Positions 33,264 to 42,386 of a stretch of 64,000 bases of DNA are shown one piece after another (the first letter of the stretch is position 1; every line of letters begins with the position of its first letter). The notes below the pieces were generated by a model. It ran no database searches and had not been told where the DNA came from. It saw only the letters and a list, made by a program, of their open reading frames with translations. The DNA lies in the NCBI GenBank assembly GCA_049585815.1, contig JBAVAR010000155.1, positions 46,852-110,851 on the forward strand, in the 5' to 3' direction. The position numbers and the translations under genes were made by a program. The DNA is from DATLSM01 sp049585815. GTDB lineage: Bacteria > Actinomycetota > Thermoleophilia > Solirubrobacterales > 70-9.

Positions 33264-34375
33264 TGCGAGCGGTCGCTCGGATCGACCTCGCCGCGGTGCA
33301 GGCCAACTGTGCCCAGCTGAAGGCGGCATTGAGCGGAGGTGCCGAGCTCTGTGCGGTGGTCAAGGCCGATGGTTATGGCCACGGTGCCGACGCCTGCATC
33401 TCCGCAGCGCTGGCGGGGGGGGCCACCAGGCTGGCGGTGGCGACCGCGGCCGAGGCGGCGCAGGTCGGCCGTCGTTTCCAGCACGTCCCGCTTCTGACGA
33501 TGGGGGCGCTGAGCGCGCAGGAGGTTGATGTGACGCTCTCCTCCGGTTCAGAGCTCGCCGTCTGGCGGGAGGGATTCCGGCTGCTGGTTTCCGAGCGCGC
33601 CCGCGCCCAGGGCAGACCTGCCCGCGTCCACATCAAGTACGACAGCGGCATGGGCCGCCTCGGTACTCCTGACCCCGCCGAGGTTCTGGCGCTGGCCCGC
33701 GCCAGCGCCCAGGACCCCCACCTTGAGCTGGCCGGCATCTGGACGCACTTCGCCACCGCCGATGAGGCGGGCTCAGAGTTCTTTGACGAGCAGCTCGACC
33801 GCTTCGCCACGGTGGCGGCGGCAATCCGGGCGGAGTTCCCCGGGGTCACCGCCCACGCTGCCAATAGCGCCGCCGTTTTCCGCGATCCGCGCTCGCACTT
33901 CGACATGGTCCGCTGCGGCGTCTCCATCTATGGCCTCGACCCATTCCAGGGCGATCCGGCCGAGCGCGGCCTTCTCCCGGCGATGTCGCTGCGCTCCTAT
34001 GTCGCCGACCTCAAGCGCTTTGCGGTGGGCGACAGCGTCGGCTACGGACAGACTTGGCGTGCCGGGCGGGAGACGATTATCGGAGTGCTGCCGCTCGGCT
34101 ATGGGGACGGCGTGCGCCGCGGCCTTTCCAACAATGCCGAGGTGCTGATCCGCGGCCGTCGCCACCCCCTGGTCGGGACGATCTCGATGGACAACGTGAC
34201 CGTCGATCTCGGCGCGGGAACGGAGATCGAGCCCGGCGATGAGGCGGTCCTGATCGGCTCCCAGGGGGCGGAGGCGATCCTGGCCGAGGAGGTTGCGGCT
34301 CGGCTCGGCACGATCAACTACGAGGTCACCTGCGGGATCTCCGCCCGCGTCCCGCGACTCCCGGCCCAGCCATGA
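33263..34375 (+). CDS. alr: Alanine racemase
   Basis: A 370-residue PLP enzyme making D-alanine for peptidoglycan. The PLP Lys is in AVVKADGYGHGA (Lys34). The second catalytic residue is the Tyr in SVGYGQTW, and the conserved HIKYDSGMGRLG and MDNVTVDLG segments are present. The length matches the family. The neighbouring glmM, glmS and alr genes form a cell-wall precursor block typical of actinobacteria; the tsaE and tsaB genes often found after alr are not present here. Confidence 0.97.
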
Positions 34376-34433
34376 TCTTTCGCCTCTGCTCCCTCGCTCC
34401 CCCGGTCGCTGCAGAGGGACAGCGCCGCTGGAG

Positions 34434-35861
34434 ATGAGCGGGAGCAGTGCCGATCGCATCAGGTCGGCGGCGCCGGTGAGGCTTGCTAGGCAGGCGCTGG
34501 GGGGCGGGGAGGGGGCCTGGATCGTCGGCGGGGCGATCCGCGACGCGGTGCTTGAGCGCGAGGTCACCGACCTCGATCTCGCTTTTGCCGGCGACCCCGC
34601 GGTTGCTGCCAGGGCGATCGCCAGGGCGGGGGGTGGGCATTCCTTTGAGCTCTCGGCCGAGTTCGGAAGCTGGCGCGCGGTGGCGCGCGACAGGTCATGG
34701 CAGGTCGATGTCACCGCGCTTCGGGGCGAGACGATCGAGGCCGACCTGGCGGCGCGAGATTTCACTATCGGTGCGGTCGCGGTTCCCCTCGGCGGCGGCG
34801 AGCACCTTGACCCCTACGGCGGCCTTGCCGACCTCGAGAATGGGGTCCTGCGCGCTATCGGTCCCGGAAGCTTCGCCGCGGACCCGCTGCGCCTGCTCCG
34901 GGCGGCGCGGCTTGCGGCCGAGCTGGATCTCGCGGTCGATCCCGGGACCGTTGCTCTGGGTCGGAGCGAAGCTTCGCGAGCCGCCGAGCCGGCGGGTGAG
35001 CGCCAACTGGCGGAGCTGGGTCTGCTGGTTGGCGGCCCCGACCCATTGCGCGGCCTCGCCCTGCTCGATGAGCTGGGCCTGACTCCCGTGGTCCTCCCCG
35101 AGCTGGAGGCCCTGCGCGGCGTCGGTCAGGGCGCCAATCACCACCTCGATGTCCACGGCCACACCCTGGCGGTGCTCGGGCGCACGCTGGAGATCGAGAC
35201 CGATCTTGGGCGCTTTGCGGGCGAGCGGGCGGGGGAGGCCGCCGCGCTCCTCGCCGAGCCCCTCGCCGACCGGATGACCCGGGGGGCGGCCCTTCGCTTC
35301 GGCGCGCTGCTTCACGATGTCGGCAAGCCGGCCACCCGCAGTGAGCGGGGGGGATATGTCACCTTCATCGGCCACGACGGTGACGGGGCGCAGATCGTCG
35401 GCGGGCTCTGTGCCAGGCTGCGGGCCAGTCGCCGGCTGACCAACCACCTGCGGGCGCTCACCCTCCATCATCTGCGCCTCGGCTTCCTCGTCCACGAGGT
35501 ACCGCTCCCCGCTCGCCGGATTCATGAGTATCTGCGCGCGACCGAGCCGGTCTCTGCCGACGTCACCCTGCTGACCGTCGCCGACCGCCTCTCCGCCCGT
35601 GGAAGTGGTCCACTCGCCTCCCCGCAGGCCATCGAGGCCCACCTCGACCTGGCCAGGGAGATGCTCGCCGCGGCACTTGACTGGCGCCGCGACGGGCCGC
35701 CCGCGCCGCTTCTGCGCGGTGACGAGCTGGCGGGGGCCTTGGGTATCGGCGAGGGACCGGAGCTGGGCGAGCTGCTGGCCGAGCTGGAGGCGGCCCAGTA
35801 TGCGGGCGAGGTGAGGACCCGCGCGGCAGCGGTCGAACTCGCCCGGCGGCTTCGGCGGTAG
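34434..35861 (+). CDS. CCA tRNA nucleotidyltransferase / poly(A) polymerase family with HD domain
   Basis: About 475 residues. The class II nucleotidyltransferase head has the GG motif (IVGGAIRDAVL) and the metal dyad DLDLAF. RDFTIGAVAVPL and the PLRLLRAARLAAEL flexible-loop segment follow. A C-terminal HD domain contains LLHDVGKP and GHDGDGAQIV, which gives phosphohydrolase activity in related proteins. It may add CCA to tRNA or tail RNA; the two activities cannot be separated by eye. The ATG at 34434 is preferred to the upstream open frame, which overlaps alr and has no family similarity. Confidence 0.9.
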   Translation: MSGSSADRIRSAAPVRLARQALGGGEGAWIVGGAIRDAVLEREVTDLDLAFAGDPAVAARAIARAGGGHSFELSAEFGSWRAVARDRSWQVDVTALRGETIEADLAARDFTIGAVAVPLGGGEHLDPYGGLADLENGVLRAIGPGSFAADPLRLLRAARLAAELDLAVDPGTVALGRSEASRAAEPAGERQLAELGLLVGGPDPLRGLALLDELGLTPVVLPELEALRGVGQGANHHLDVHGHTLAVLGRTLEIETDLGRFAGERAGEAAALLAEPLADRMTRGAALRFGALLHDVGKPATRSERGGYVTFIGHDGDGAQIVGGLCARLRASRRLTNHLRALTLHHLRLGFLVHEVPLPARRIHEYLRATEPVSADVTLLTVADRLSARGSGPLASPQAIEAHLDLAREMLAAALDWRRDGPPAPLLRGDELAGALGIGEGPELGELLAELEAAQYAGEVRTRAAAVELARRLRR

Positions 35862-35882
35862 TCCGCGCGAAACTTGGTCAGG

Positions 35883-35888
35883 TACGCT
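35883..35888 (+). promoter_or_regulatory. -10 element (TACGCT) of infA
   Basis: TACGCT ends nine bases before the infA ATG at 35898 with no Shine-Dalgarno in between. Confidence 0.35.
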
Positions 35889-35897
35889 CCCCGCCGC

Positions 35898-36116
35898 ATG
35901 GCCAAAGAGGAAAAGATCGAAATGGAGGGCGAGATCACCGAGGCCCTCCCCAACACGATGTTCAGGGTCAAACTCGACAACGGCCACGATGTTCTGGGCC
36001 ATATCTCCGGCAAGATGCGCCGCCACTACATCCGCATCCTTCCGGGAGATCGAGTCAAGATCGAGCTCTCGCCCTATGACCTCGATCGCGGCCGGATCAC
36101 CTACCGCTACAAATAA
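35898..36116 (+). CDS. infA: Translation initiation factor IF-1
   Basis: A 72-residue S1-fold factor, with EGEITEALPNTMFRVKL, GHISGKMRRHYIRILPGDRVKIELSPYDL and a C-terminal RITYRYK (separate segments). It blocks the ribosomal A site during initiation. The ATG at 35898 is the standard MAKEEKIEMEG start. Its position is unusual: infA normally lies beside map, secY and rpmJ, and here no ribosomal neighbours are present. The 3' end overlaps the convergent glycosidase gene by ten bases. Confidence 0.95.
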   Translation: MAKEEKIEMEGEITEALPNTMFRVKLDNGHDVLGHISGKMRRHYIRILPGDRVKIELSPYDLDRGRITYRYK

Positions 36117-37318
36117 CTGGCTGCAGCGGCGGGATCGGGCTCTGCCAGCTCGGCGATCAGCGCCGACCAGGCGAAGTCCTCCGCCCCCAATCCCCTCCCC
36201 GTGCGCGGGTCGTAGTACTCGCGCAGTCCCTCGCGCTGAACCGCGTCGAACAGGCCCTGTGCCATGCGCGTCGCCTCCATCTCATAACCAAGGCGGCGCA
36301 ACCCCAGCCACACCATCCAGGCGGAATTGACCCAGGTGGGGCCGCGCCAGTAGCGGCGGATCGGACCGCGCCCACCGCCGGGCTGATAACTGGGCTCAGA
36401 GGCGGCCACCGAGGGGGGCGCCACCGCGGTGAGGAACTCGCGTCCGTTCAGCAGGTGCTCCTCGATCAGGCGGCGTCCGATCGCCTCCGGCAGGTCAGGC
36501 AGGGCGAGTGGGGAGAGGGCCGCCCAGGTGAGAACGGCGGGCCTGGCGCCGCCGGGCTGCGCTTCGTCGATGAACAGGCCACGGCGCTCGTCCCAGAGCC
36601 GCTCGACCAGCGCTGCGGTAACCGAGGGTCGCCCCAGCGCCTGGAGTGAAAGCGACCACATCGTGTTGACCAGGGTCTCGCAGAGCACGGGACCGCCGCT
36701 ATCGCGAACCCGCTGCGCGTCCCATCCAAGCCGCCGGTTGCGGTGCACCAGCCAGGGGAAGCCGATCCGGGAGTTGGCGCGCAATCTCCAGACCGGGTCG
36801 AACTTGGGCGAGGCATCGAGCCCTGACTCATCCGGCTGGACTATCCAAAGCAGCCCGTCACGCTCGAGATCGCGGTGGCGGGCGAGCCAATCGAGCTGGG
36901 CCGCAATGCGCGGCTCGGCGCCAGGGTCCCCGACGGCGATCTTCCAGGCCCAGGCCAGGAGCGGTGGCTGGATCGTCTCGGTTTGCAGGGCCTCGCGCGA
37001 GCCGACGTTGTAGAAGGGGAGGCGGTCCAGGGAGACCGGCCGGTGCCAGAAGACCGTATGCCCGACGAAGCCATCCGGGCGCTGGGCGGCGAGCAGGCTC
37101 TCCAACTCGGCCCGCGAGCGAGCGGGGTCAAAGTGGCGCCAGACGATCGCGGCGAAGCAGGAGTCCCAGTACCACTGCCAGGGATAGCGGCCGGGGCTCG
37201 GACGGGTGTAGGCGAAGCGCACTCCATCGCGCTCGCCCTCCAGCCAGTTCCCGCGCAGCACGCCCTCGGCGATCGCGGTCACCGTTTCGCCCACACCGCT
37301 GCCTGGGGTCTCGCTCAC
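36107..37318 (-). CDS. MGH1-like (GH63-type) glycoside hydrolase
   Basis: A 403-residue (alpha/alpha)6-barrel protein resembling the mannosylglycerate-hydrolase-like GH63 family. Diagnostic segments are YPWQWYWDSCFAAIVWRH near residue 45, the RPDGFVGHTVFWH loop, WRGPTWVNSAWMVWLGL, and REYYDPRTGRGLGAEDFAWS at the C-terminus. The substrate may be a short glucosyl or mannosyl compound; this is inference. No signal peptide, so probably cytosolic. GTG 37318 is used because upstream frame lies within the ABC permease gene. It ends the amidase-exporter operon. Confidence 0.87.
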   Translation of the reverse strand: MSETPGSGVGETVTAIAEGVLRGNWLEGERDGVRFAYTRPSPGRYPWQWYWDSCFAAIVWRHFDPARSRAELESLLAAQRPDGFVGHTVFWHRPVSLDRLPFYNVGSREALQTETIQPPLLAWAWKIAVGDPGAEPRIAAQLDWLARHRDLERDGLLWIVQPDESGLDASPKFDPVWRLRANSRIGFPWLVHRNRRLGWDAQRVRDSGGPVLCETLVNTMWSLSLQALGRPSVTAALVERLWDERRGLFIDEAQPGGARPAVLTWAALSPLALPDLPEAIGRRLIEEHLLNGREFLTAVAPPSVAASEPSYQPGGGRGPIRRYWRGPTWVNSAWMVWLGLRRLGYEMEATRMAQGLFDAVQREGLREYYDPRTGRGLGAEDFAWSALIAELAEPDPAAAASYL

Positions 37319-37355
37319 CGGGCAATCCAGAGGGGGGCGCTGGCAGCCGCCCTGC

Positions 37356-38159
37356 TCAATTCGCCGTGCGTCGCATCTCGCGCAGGGCGAGCGTGCCGAG
37401 GAGGACGAGCAGGCCGACCAGCGCCAGCAGCCCTGGCCATGTTGCCGTCCAGGTGACGCCGCCAAGAAAGCCCTGCCGCGCCGCATCGATCACCCGGGTG
37501 ACCGGGTTCACCTGCGCGGCGCTCTTCAACCAGCCCTGCAGGAGGGCGATCGGCGCGTAGGCGGTGGTGGTGAGGATCAGCGCCATCATTCCCGCCTGCA
37601 TCAGCGGTGCTGCCGACTGGCTCTTGAAGTGGAGCGCAAGCGTCGATCCCCAGCAGGCGGCGACGGCCGCCATGGCGGCGACCATGAAGTAAGCGACGAG
37701 GAGCCCATCGATACCGGGGAAATTGGCTCCGAGCAGCAGCGCGACGATCAATACGAAGGTGGCGGGGATCAAGGCACGCGCACTGGCCGCGAACACCGTG
37801 CCGGCGAGCAAGACCCAGCGCGGGGCCGGGGAGACCAGCAGCCGGTCAAGCCAACCCTGCTCGATATCTCGGGCCAGGTTGACGCCGGCGGCAGCCCCGG
37901 TGAATCCCGCACCTTGCAGCATGCTGACCGGCACGATGAAGCTCTCATAGCTGCCAGTGGTGAAACCTTTGAGGTGGGTGAGGGCACCGAAGACGCCGTT
38001 TAGACCAAGGAAGAAGATGGTTGGCGCCAGCACCCCGGGGATCGCCGCTCCGGGCACCCGCAGCAGCTCGTTCTTGGCGCGCACCATCAGCGCCCCGATC
38101 GTCGCCAGGTTCGCCCGCCAGGCGGAGATCGGTCTCGTCGCCGCCGAGGCCTCCATCAT
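37356..38159 (-). CDS. ABC-2 type transporter permease (second subunit)
   Basis: A 267-residue membrane protein with about six hydrophobic segments, of the ABC-2/DrrB family. Conserved features are the early AKNELLRVPGAAIPGVLAPTIFF entry helix, RDIEQGWLDRLLVSPAPRW (the coupling loop typical of DrrB), and the QVNPVTRVIDAARQG region before the last helix. With its paralogue and the ATPase it should form a heteromeric exporter. The ATG (38159 or 38156) overlaps the preceding gene's stop. Substrate unknown. Confidence 0.9.
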   Translation of the reverse strand: MMEASAATRPISAWRANLATIGALMVRAKNELLRVPGAAIPGVLAPTIFFLGLNGVFGALTHLKGFTTGSYESFIVPVSMLQGAGFTGAAAGVNLARDIEQGWLDRLLVSPAPRWVLLAGTVFAASARALIPATFVLIVALLLGANFPGIDGLLVAYFMVAAMAAVAACWGSTLALHFKSQSAAPLMQAGMMALILTTTAYAPIALLQGWLKSAAQVNPVTRVIDAARQGFLGGVTWTATWPGLLALVGLLVLLGTLALREMRRTAN

Positions 38160-38941
38160 CCGACCCTCAGCCGGTGGCGCAGCGCCCGCGCGCTGAGCAC
38201 CAGACCCAGGACGACGATGCCGGCGATCGCCAGCACCGCCTGGAGTGTCTCGGATGCGCTGATCCCGGAGATCATCGGGCCGCGAATTCCGTTGACGACA
38301 AGGCTGAGCGGGTTGTATTCGGCGATCGTCTGCGCCGGTTGGATCATCAGGTTCTCGGGGAAGAAGGCGGAGGAGAGGAAGAGCACGACAAGCACCAGGG
38401 GGAAGAGGCCCTGCACAACGCTTGCGCTGCCGGTCCGCAGTGCAATCGCGGCGCCGATCCCGCCGACGGCCAGGGCCGCCGAGGTGACCAGGAAGATCGC
38501 GATCAGCGCACCGGGAACACCGCTCTGGATTTCGGCGCCGAAGAGCAGCCCGATGGCCAGGAACCAGAGCGCGGAGAACAGGCCGAGGGCGGCGGTTCCC
38601 GCCAGGCGCCCGAGAACAATCGTGAAGCGCGAGATCGGTGCCGCAAAAAGCCGGTCGGTGAACCCCATCTCGATGTCGACGGCCAGCGCGATGCCACCGC
38701 TGTTTCCGGCCAGCATCAGCGACTGCATCATCGCCCCGGCCAGCATGAATTGAAGAAAGCTCTGCACCGGGGGGAATCCGGGCAGGTTGACCGCTGCTCC
38801 GGCTCCCCCTGTCTGGATTGCAAGCAGCAGGGTGGGAAAGACGACGATCGGCGCGATCAGCTGTGGCCGGCGAAAGGTCTGACGGATCGATCGCATCCCC
38901 AGGGCTCGGATCACCCTCAGGTTCAGCGCCAGGGAGCTCAA
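38156..38941 (-). CDS. ABC-2 type transporter permease (first subunit)
   Basis: A 261-residue DrrB-like permease with about six membrane segments. IEMGFTDRLFAAPISRF is the coupling loop, and EYNPLSLVVNGIRGP lies before the final helix. It is a paralogue of the next gene, and both overlap by four bases, so equal amounts of two different permeases are expected. The ATG overlaps the ATPase stop (ATGA). The system resembles daunorubicin/doxorubicin-type exporters, but no antibiotic genes are adjacent. Confidence 0.9.
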   Translation of the reverse strand: MSSLALNLRVIRALGMRSIRQTFRRPQLIAPIVVFPTLLLAIQTGGAGAAVNLPGFPPVQSFLQFMLAGAMMQSLMLAGNSGGIALAVDIEMGFTDRLFAAPISRFTIVLGRLAGTAALGLFSALWFLAIGLLFGAEIQSGVPGALIAIFLVTSAALAVGGIGAAIALRTGSASVVQGLFPLVLVVLFLSSAFFPENLMIQPAQTIAEYNPLSLVVNGIRGPMISGISASETLQAVLAIAGIVVLGLVLSARALRHRLRVG

Positions 38942-39909
38942 GCCTCCACCGGTTCCGTCTCCGCTTTTTCCTCGCTCTCCTCCGCGAGGTGGTAGCCGGT
39001 CTTCTCAACGAAGACGTCATCGAGCGTGGGTCGGACCAGCTCAAGCGACTCGACCGCGATCCCTGCGTCGTCGAGGGCCCGCACCACGCGCGGGATGTCG
39101 GCAGCGCCGTTCTCGACCTCGACCAGGACCGCCTTGCCGTCCTTGGGGGGTAGCAGCTTGCCGATCCGGGCGCAGATCTCCTCCGCCTCCACAATCGAAC
39201 CCTCGGCCAAGTGGAGCTGGATATGGGGGTGGCCCACCTCGGCCTTCAGTGACTCGGGCGTTCCTTCGGCGACAATCTTACCGCTGTCGATGATCCCCAC
39301 GTTGTCGGCGAGCTGGTCGGCCTCCTCCAGGTACTGGGTGGTGAGAAAGACGGTGGTGCCTTCTTCATTCAGTCCCCTCACCTCCTCCCAGATCGTCTTG
39401 CGACTGACCGGGTCGAGGCCCGTGGTCGGCTCGTCGAGGAAGAGGACACGCGGCTCGTGGACCAGCGCCGCAGCGAGGTCCAGCCGTCGCTGCATCCCGC
39501 CCGAGTACGTACCCACCCGGCGGTCGGCGGCTGCGGCGAGGTCGACCCGCTCCAGCAGGTCATCGGCGCGCCTCCTGCCCTCATCGGTCCGAATGCCCTG
39601 CAGCGTCGCCTGCAGGCGAATCAGCTCGCGGCCGGTCATCAGCGGGTCGAGCGCGGCTTCCTGCAGGGCGACGCCGATCGACCCCCGCACCGCGCGCGCT
39701 TCCCCGACCACGTCGTGACCGGCCACGGTGGCGCGCCCGCCGGTCGGCAGCAGAAGGGTCGTAAGCATCCGAACGGTGGTCGTCTTCCCTGCTCCATTGG
39801 GCCCGAGGAAGCCATAGATTTCGCCCTCGCCGACGAGCAGGTCGATCCCCTGCACGGCCAGCACCGAATCGAAGGCGCGTTCCAACCCCTCGACGACGAT
39901 TGCCGGCAA
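38938..39909 (-). CDS. DrrA-like ABC transporter ATPase
   Basis: A 323-residue ATP-binding subunit. Walker A is GPNGAGKTTT, the signature is YSGGMQRRLDLAAALV, Walker B is RVLFLDEPTTGLDP, and the H-loop is TTQYLEEADQLAD. A ~90-residue C-terminal domain ending in VFVEKTGYHLAEE is typical of DrrA. The TTG at 39909 is chosen: GGAGG lies nine bases upstream and the fold begins at PAIVVEGLERAF. Longer upstream frame overlaps the amidase antisense-like. It energises the two permeases that follow. Confidence 0.92.
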   Translation of the reverse strand: MPAIVVEGLERAFDSVLAVQGIDLLVGEGEIYGFLGPNGAGKTTTVRMLTTLLLPTGGRATVAGHDVVGEARAVRGSIGVALQEAALDPLMTGRELIRLQATLQGIRTDEGRRRADDLLERVDLAAAADRRVGTYSGGMQRRLDLAAALVHEPRVLFLDEPTTGLDPVSRKTIWEEVRGLNEEGTTVFLTTQYLEEADQLADNVGIIDSGKIVAEGTPESLKAEVGHPHIQLHLAEGSIVEAEEICARIGKLLPPKDGKAVLVEVENGAADIPRVVRALDDAGIAVESLELVRPTLDDVFVEKTGYHLAEESEEKAETEPVEA

Positions 39910-39913
39910 TCTC

Positions 39914-41281
39914 CTAGACCTCCGAGGGCTCTGCCTCGGCGACGGGCGAGAGCGCCTCAACCCAGCGCCGCCCATTTGCACGCTCGAGGGCCTCCGCCGC
40001 GTCGAGCAACAGATCCTCACGTCCCCAGGCGGCCTGGAGTTGGAGGCCGATCGGCAGGCCCCCGGCGAATCCGACCGGCACACTGATCGAGGGAATTCCG
40101 GTGAGGTTGGCGAGCCCGGCCCCTCGTACGTTGGCCTGGTCGGCGCTGAGCGTGCCGGAGGGCAGCTCGACCAGCGGCGCCTCCAGCGGCGGCGCCACGG
40201 CTGGAACGGTCGGCCAGGCGATCAGGTCGACCTCCTCGAAGGCGGCGGCCAATCGGTGGCGCATCAGGGTGCGAACGCGCTGCGCCTTGACGCTCGCCGC
40301 CGCCGGCAGCAGCATGCGGTACTTGGCAAATCCTCTGGCGATTGGGCTGAGCTCGGGGTTGAGATGGTTGAGGCGTTCGGGCGAGACGTCGCCGAGGCTC
40401 TCGGTGTTGGCAATCAGGACAGAGGCCAGGGACCCCTGCTCAATACCCTCGACCTTGACCTCGAGCACCTCCCCAGCGGTCTCGGTGCGCAGCGCCTCGA
40501 TCCCCTCCTCGCAGGCTGCCCGCACCTCGGGCGCGACGTCCTCGGAGACGGTGTCCGTGACGATTCCGATCCGAAGGCCGGCGGCGCCTCCGGCCGCCAG
40601 CCCCTCCCCGAACAGCACCGAGCCCAGCAGGCGGCAGTCCGCCGCGTCGGCGCAGAGCGGGCCGGAGACGATCGTGCTTGAGATCGAGGCGAGGTGGTGA
40701 CCGGCCATCGCCGAGCGGCCGAAGGTGGGCTTTAGCCCCGTCAGCCCGCAGTAGGCGGCGGGAAAGCGGATCGAGCCGACCCCGTCGGCACCGACGGCTC
40801 CAGCGACCAGCCGTGCCGCAACCGCTGCCGCGGGCCCGCTGGAGGACCCGCCCGGGCAGCGCTCGGTGTTCCAGGGGTTACGAGCGGGCCCGTAGACGGA
40901 TGTGTTGCCGGTGCTGCTGGCGCCCAGCTCATGCATGTTGGCGACGCCGACAATGACGGCTCCGGCATCGCGCAGGGCGCGGTATGGACCGGATTCCCCG
41001 GGCGCCGTCACGGCGAACATTTCGGCGGCGCCGAAGCGTTGAGCGCGCCAGGGTAGCGGCCACTCGTCCTTGATCACGACGGGGACGCCATGCAGCGGCC
41101 CCTTGGGCGCTTTCGCGAGCATCTCGCGCGAGCGCTCCGGGAAGCTATCGACCACGGCGTTCACCGCCGGATTGCGCTGCGCGATTCGCTCCAGCGTTGC
41201 CTCGAGCAGCTCGGCGGCCTCAACGCTGCCGGCGGCAATCGCGGAAGCTTGCTCGCGCAGCGGCAGGTCGAGAGCGCTCAT
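39914..41281 (-). CDS. Amidase signature family hydrolase
   Basis: A 455-residue amidase with the Ser-cisSer-Lys triad: Lys in VPVVIKDEWPL, the GGSSSGPAAAVAARL nucleophile loop, and the following VGADGVGSIRFPAAYCGLTGLKPTFGR block (separate segments). Family members hydrolyse amides, ureas or glutamine for tRNA. It is coupled to a GatC-like small protein upstream (ATGA overlap) and followed within five bases by an ABC exporter ATPase. No GatB is present, so it is not the tRNA amidotransferase. The substrate is unknown. Confidence 0.92.
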   Translation of the reverse strand: MSALDLPLREQASAIAAGSVEAAELLEATLERIAQRNPAVNAVVDSFPERSREMLAKAPKGPLHGVPVVIKDEWPLPWRAQRFGAAEMFAVTAPGESGPYRALRDAGAVIVGVANMHELGASSTGNTSVYGPARNPWNTERCPGGSSSGPAAAVAARLVAGAVGADGVGSIRFPAAYCGLTGLKPTFGRSAMAGHHLASISSTIVSGPLCADAADCRLLGSVLFGEGLAAGGAAGLRIGIVTDTVSEDVAPEVRAACEEGIEALRTETAGEVLEVKVEGIEQGSLASVLIANTESLGDVSPERLNHLNPELSPIARGFAKYRMLLPAAASVKAQRVRTLMRHRLAAAFEEVDLIAWPTVPAVAPPLEAPLVELPSGTLSADQANVRGAGLANLTGIPSISVPVGFAGGLPIGLQLQAAWGREDLLLDAAEALERANGRRWVEALSPVAEAEPSEV

Positions 41282-41481
41282 CCATCTCCCGGGGGTCGGG
41301 AGAGGTCGGGGCAGCGCTCCGCCTCAAACCCGCTCGTGTCAAGCGCGAGGAGATCTCTGATCGGCGGCCAAAAGAGCTGGTGGGCGGCGGCCATCACTGC
41401 CAAATCCACTTCGTCGGGGATAATTCCGAGGGAGGCGAGGCCGGCGGAAATGAAATCGTCTGCTCGGTTGGAGGCCTCCAT
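41278..41481 (-). CDS. Small GatC/AtzG-like amidase partner
   Basis: A 67-residue protein (MEASNRADDFISAGL to RPPGDG) whose helix pattern and position immediately before the amidase resemble the small partners of amidases (GatC, AtzG, DUF4089). The segment LGIIPDEVDLAVMAAAHQLFWPPIRDLLALD matches that pattern in general shape. Its stop overlaps the amidase ATG. A longer frame to 41667 exists but is low-complexity and has no family character. If correct, the amidase is a two-subunit enzyme. Confidence 0.6.
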   Translation of the reverse strand: MEASNRADDFISAGLASLGIIPDEVDLAVMAAAHQLFWPPIRDLLALDTSGFEAERCPDLSRPPGDG

Positions 41482-41615
41482 CTGGCGGTGGCCAACCCTA
41501 CAGATGCGAGGTGGCCGGGATCGTGCAGGAGCGGTACCGGCGCCGCATCCGAGCGGCGCGGCCGGCACAATCCCCGCCGCAACCGGGGAACCCGCCCCGT
41601 GTTGCCTAGTAGTCG

Positions 41616-42386
41616 ATGGCTTCAGAAGCAGCGAAAAACCGATCCCGCGGCACCCCTGCGCTGGCAACAGCCACGGCCGCCGCCTGCCTGCTCGCGGCGT
41701 TGATCGGCGCTGCCTGGCCCGGTGCGGCCGTCTCCGCCCCCCTGCGGGTCCTAGTCCTCGGCCAGACCCCCTCGACCCCAGCCCCCTCCTGCCCGGGCAA
41801 GATCGTCAAAGGAGTCGCCATCACCCCCTGCAGGGTCGAGGGCCACATCACCGGCTTCCAGACCTCGGCTGGAGGGGTTGCGAAACCCTACGTGGCTCCG
41901 TTCGAAGGCAAGATTGTCGCCTGGTCCATCACCCTCTCAAGACCCTCCACCAAGACATCTGCCACCACTACCAACGAGGTCGGTTTCTTCGACGAATTCC
42001 TCGGCAAGCCGGCGGAGGCGCGGATCGGCGTCCTGCGGGCGGTCAAGGGCAGCAATCCGCCCCAGTACACCCTGGTTCGAGAGAGCCCCGTCCAGGTTCT
42101 CAATCCCTATTTCGGCGGGACCGCGATCTTTGCCCTCGAACGGCCCCTCACCGTTCTCCAGGGCCAGACCGTCGCCCTAACCGTGCCGACCTGGGCGCCG
42201 ATGTTCGCCTTCAACGTCTCGGCTGGGGAAACCTGGCGTGGCAGCCGCCTGCCCAAGCACTGCTCCTCCAAAGAAGACATCAAAAACGGCCACCCCCAGC
42301 AGGTGCTCGGCAAGACCAAGACCTATGGCTGCTACTACTCCAGCGCCCGCCTGCTCTACACGGCGACGCTGGTCAAAAAGCCCTGA
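41616..42386 (+). CDS. Secreted protein of unknown function
   Basis: A 256-residue protein with a signal peptide (hydrophobic TATAAACLLAALIGAAWPGAA, cleavage near VSA). The mature part is predicted beta-rich with few charges and four cysteines, two of them in a C-terminal KHCSSKE ... YGCYYSS pair that may form a disulfide. I recognise no family; it may be restricted to this bacterial group. The start ATG follows CCTAGTAGTCG, with no clear ribosome site. Its last 14 bases overlap the convergent zinc-ribbon gene. Confidence 0.75.
   Translation: MASEAAKNRSRGTPALATATAAACLLAALIGAAWPGAAVSAPLRVLVLGQTPSTPAPSCPGKIVKGVAITPCRVEGHITGFQTSAGGVAKPYVAPFEGKIVAWSITLSRPSTKTSATTTNEVGFFDEFLGKPAEARIGVLRAVKGSNPPQYTLVRESPVQVLNPYFGGTAIFALERPLTVLQGQTVALTVPTWAPMFAFNVSAGETWRGSRLPKHCSSKEDIKNGHPQQVLGKTKTYGCYYSSARLLYTATLVKKP

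Noticed and set aside
37356..39194. A 612-residue minus-strand open frame that would fuse unrelated sequence to the ABC-2 permease
   Set aside because: The N-terminal ~345 residues are out-of-frame readings of the first permease and ATPase; the real permease begins at 38159.
40040..40681. Plus-strand frames antisense to the amidase
   Set aside because: No domain features and fully overlapped by a conserved enzyme on the other strand.
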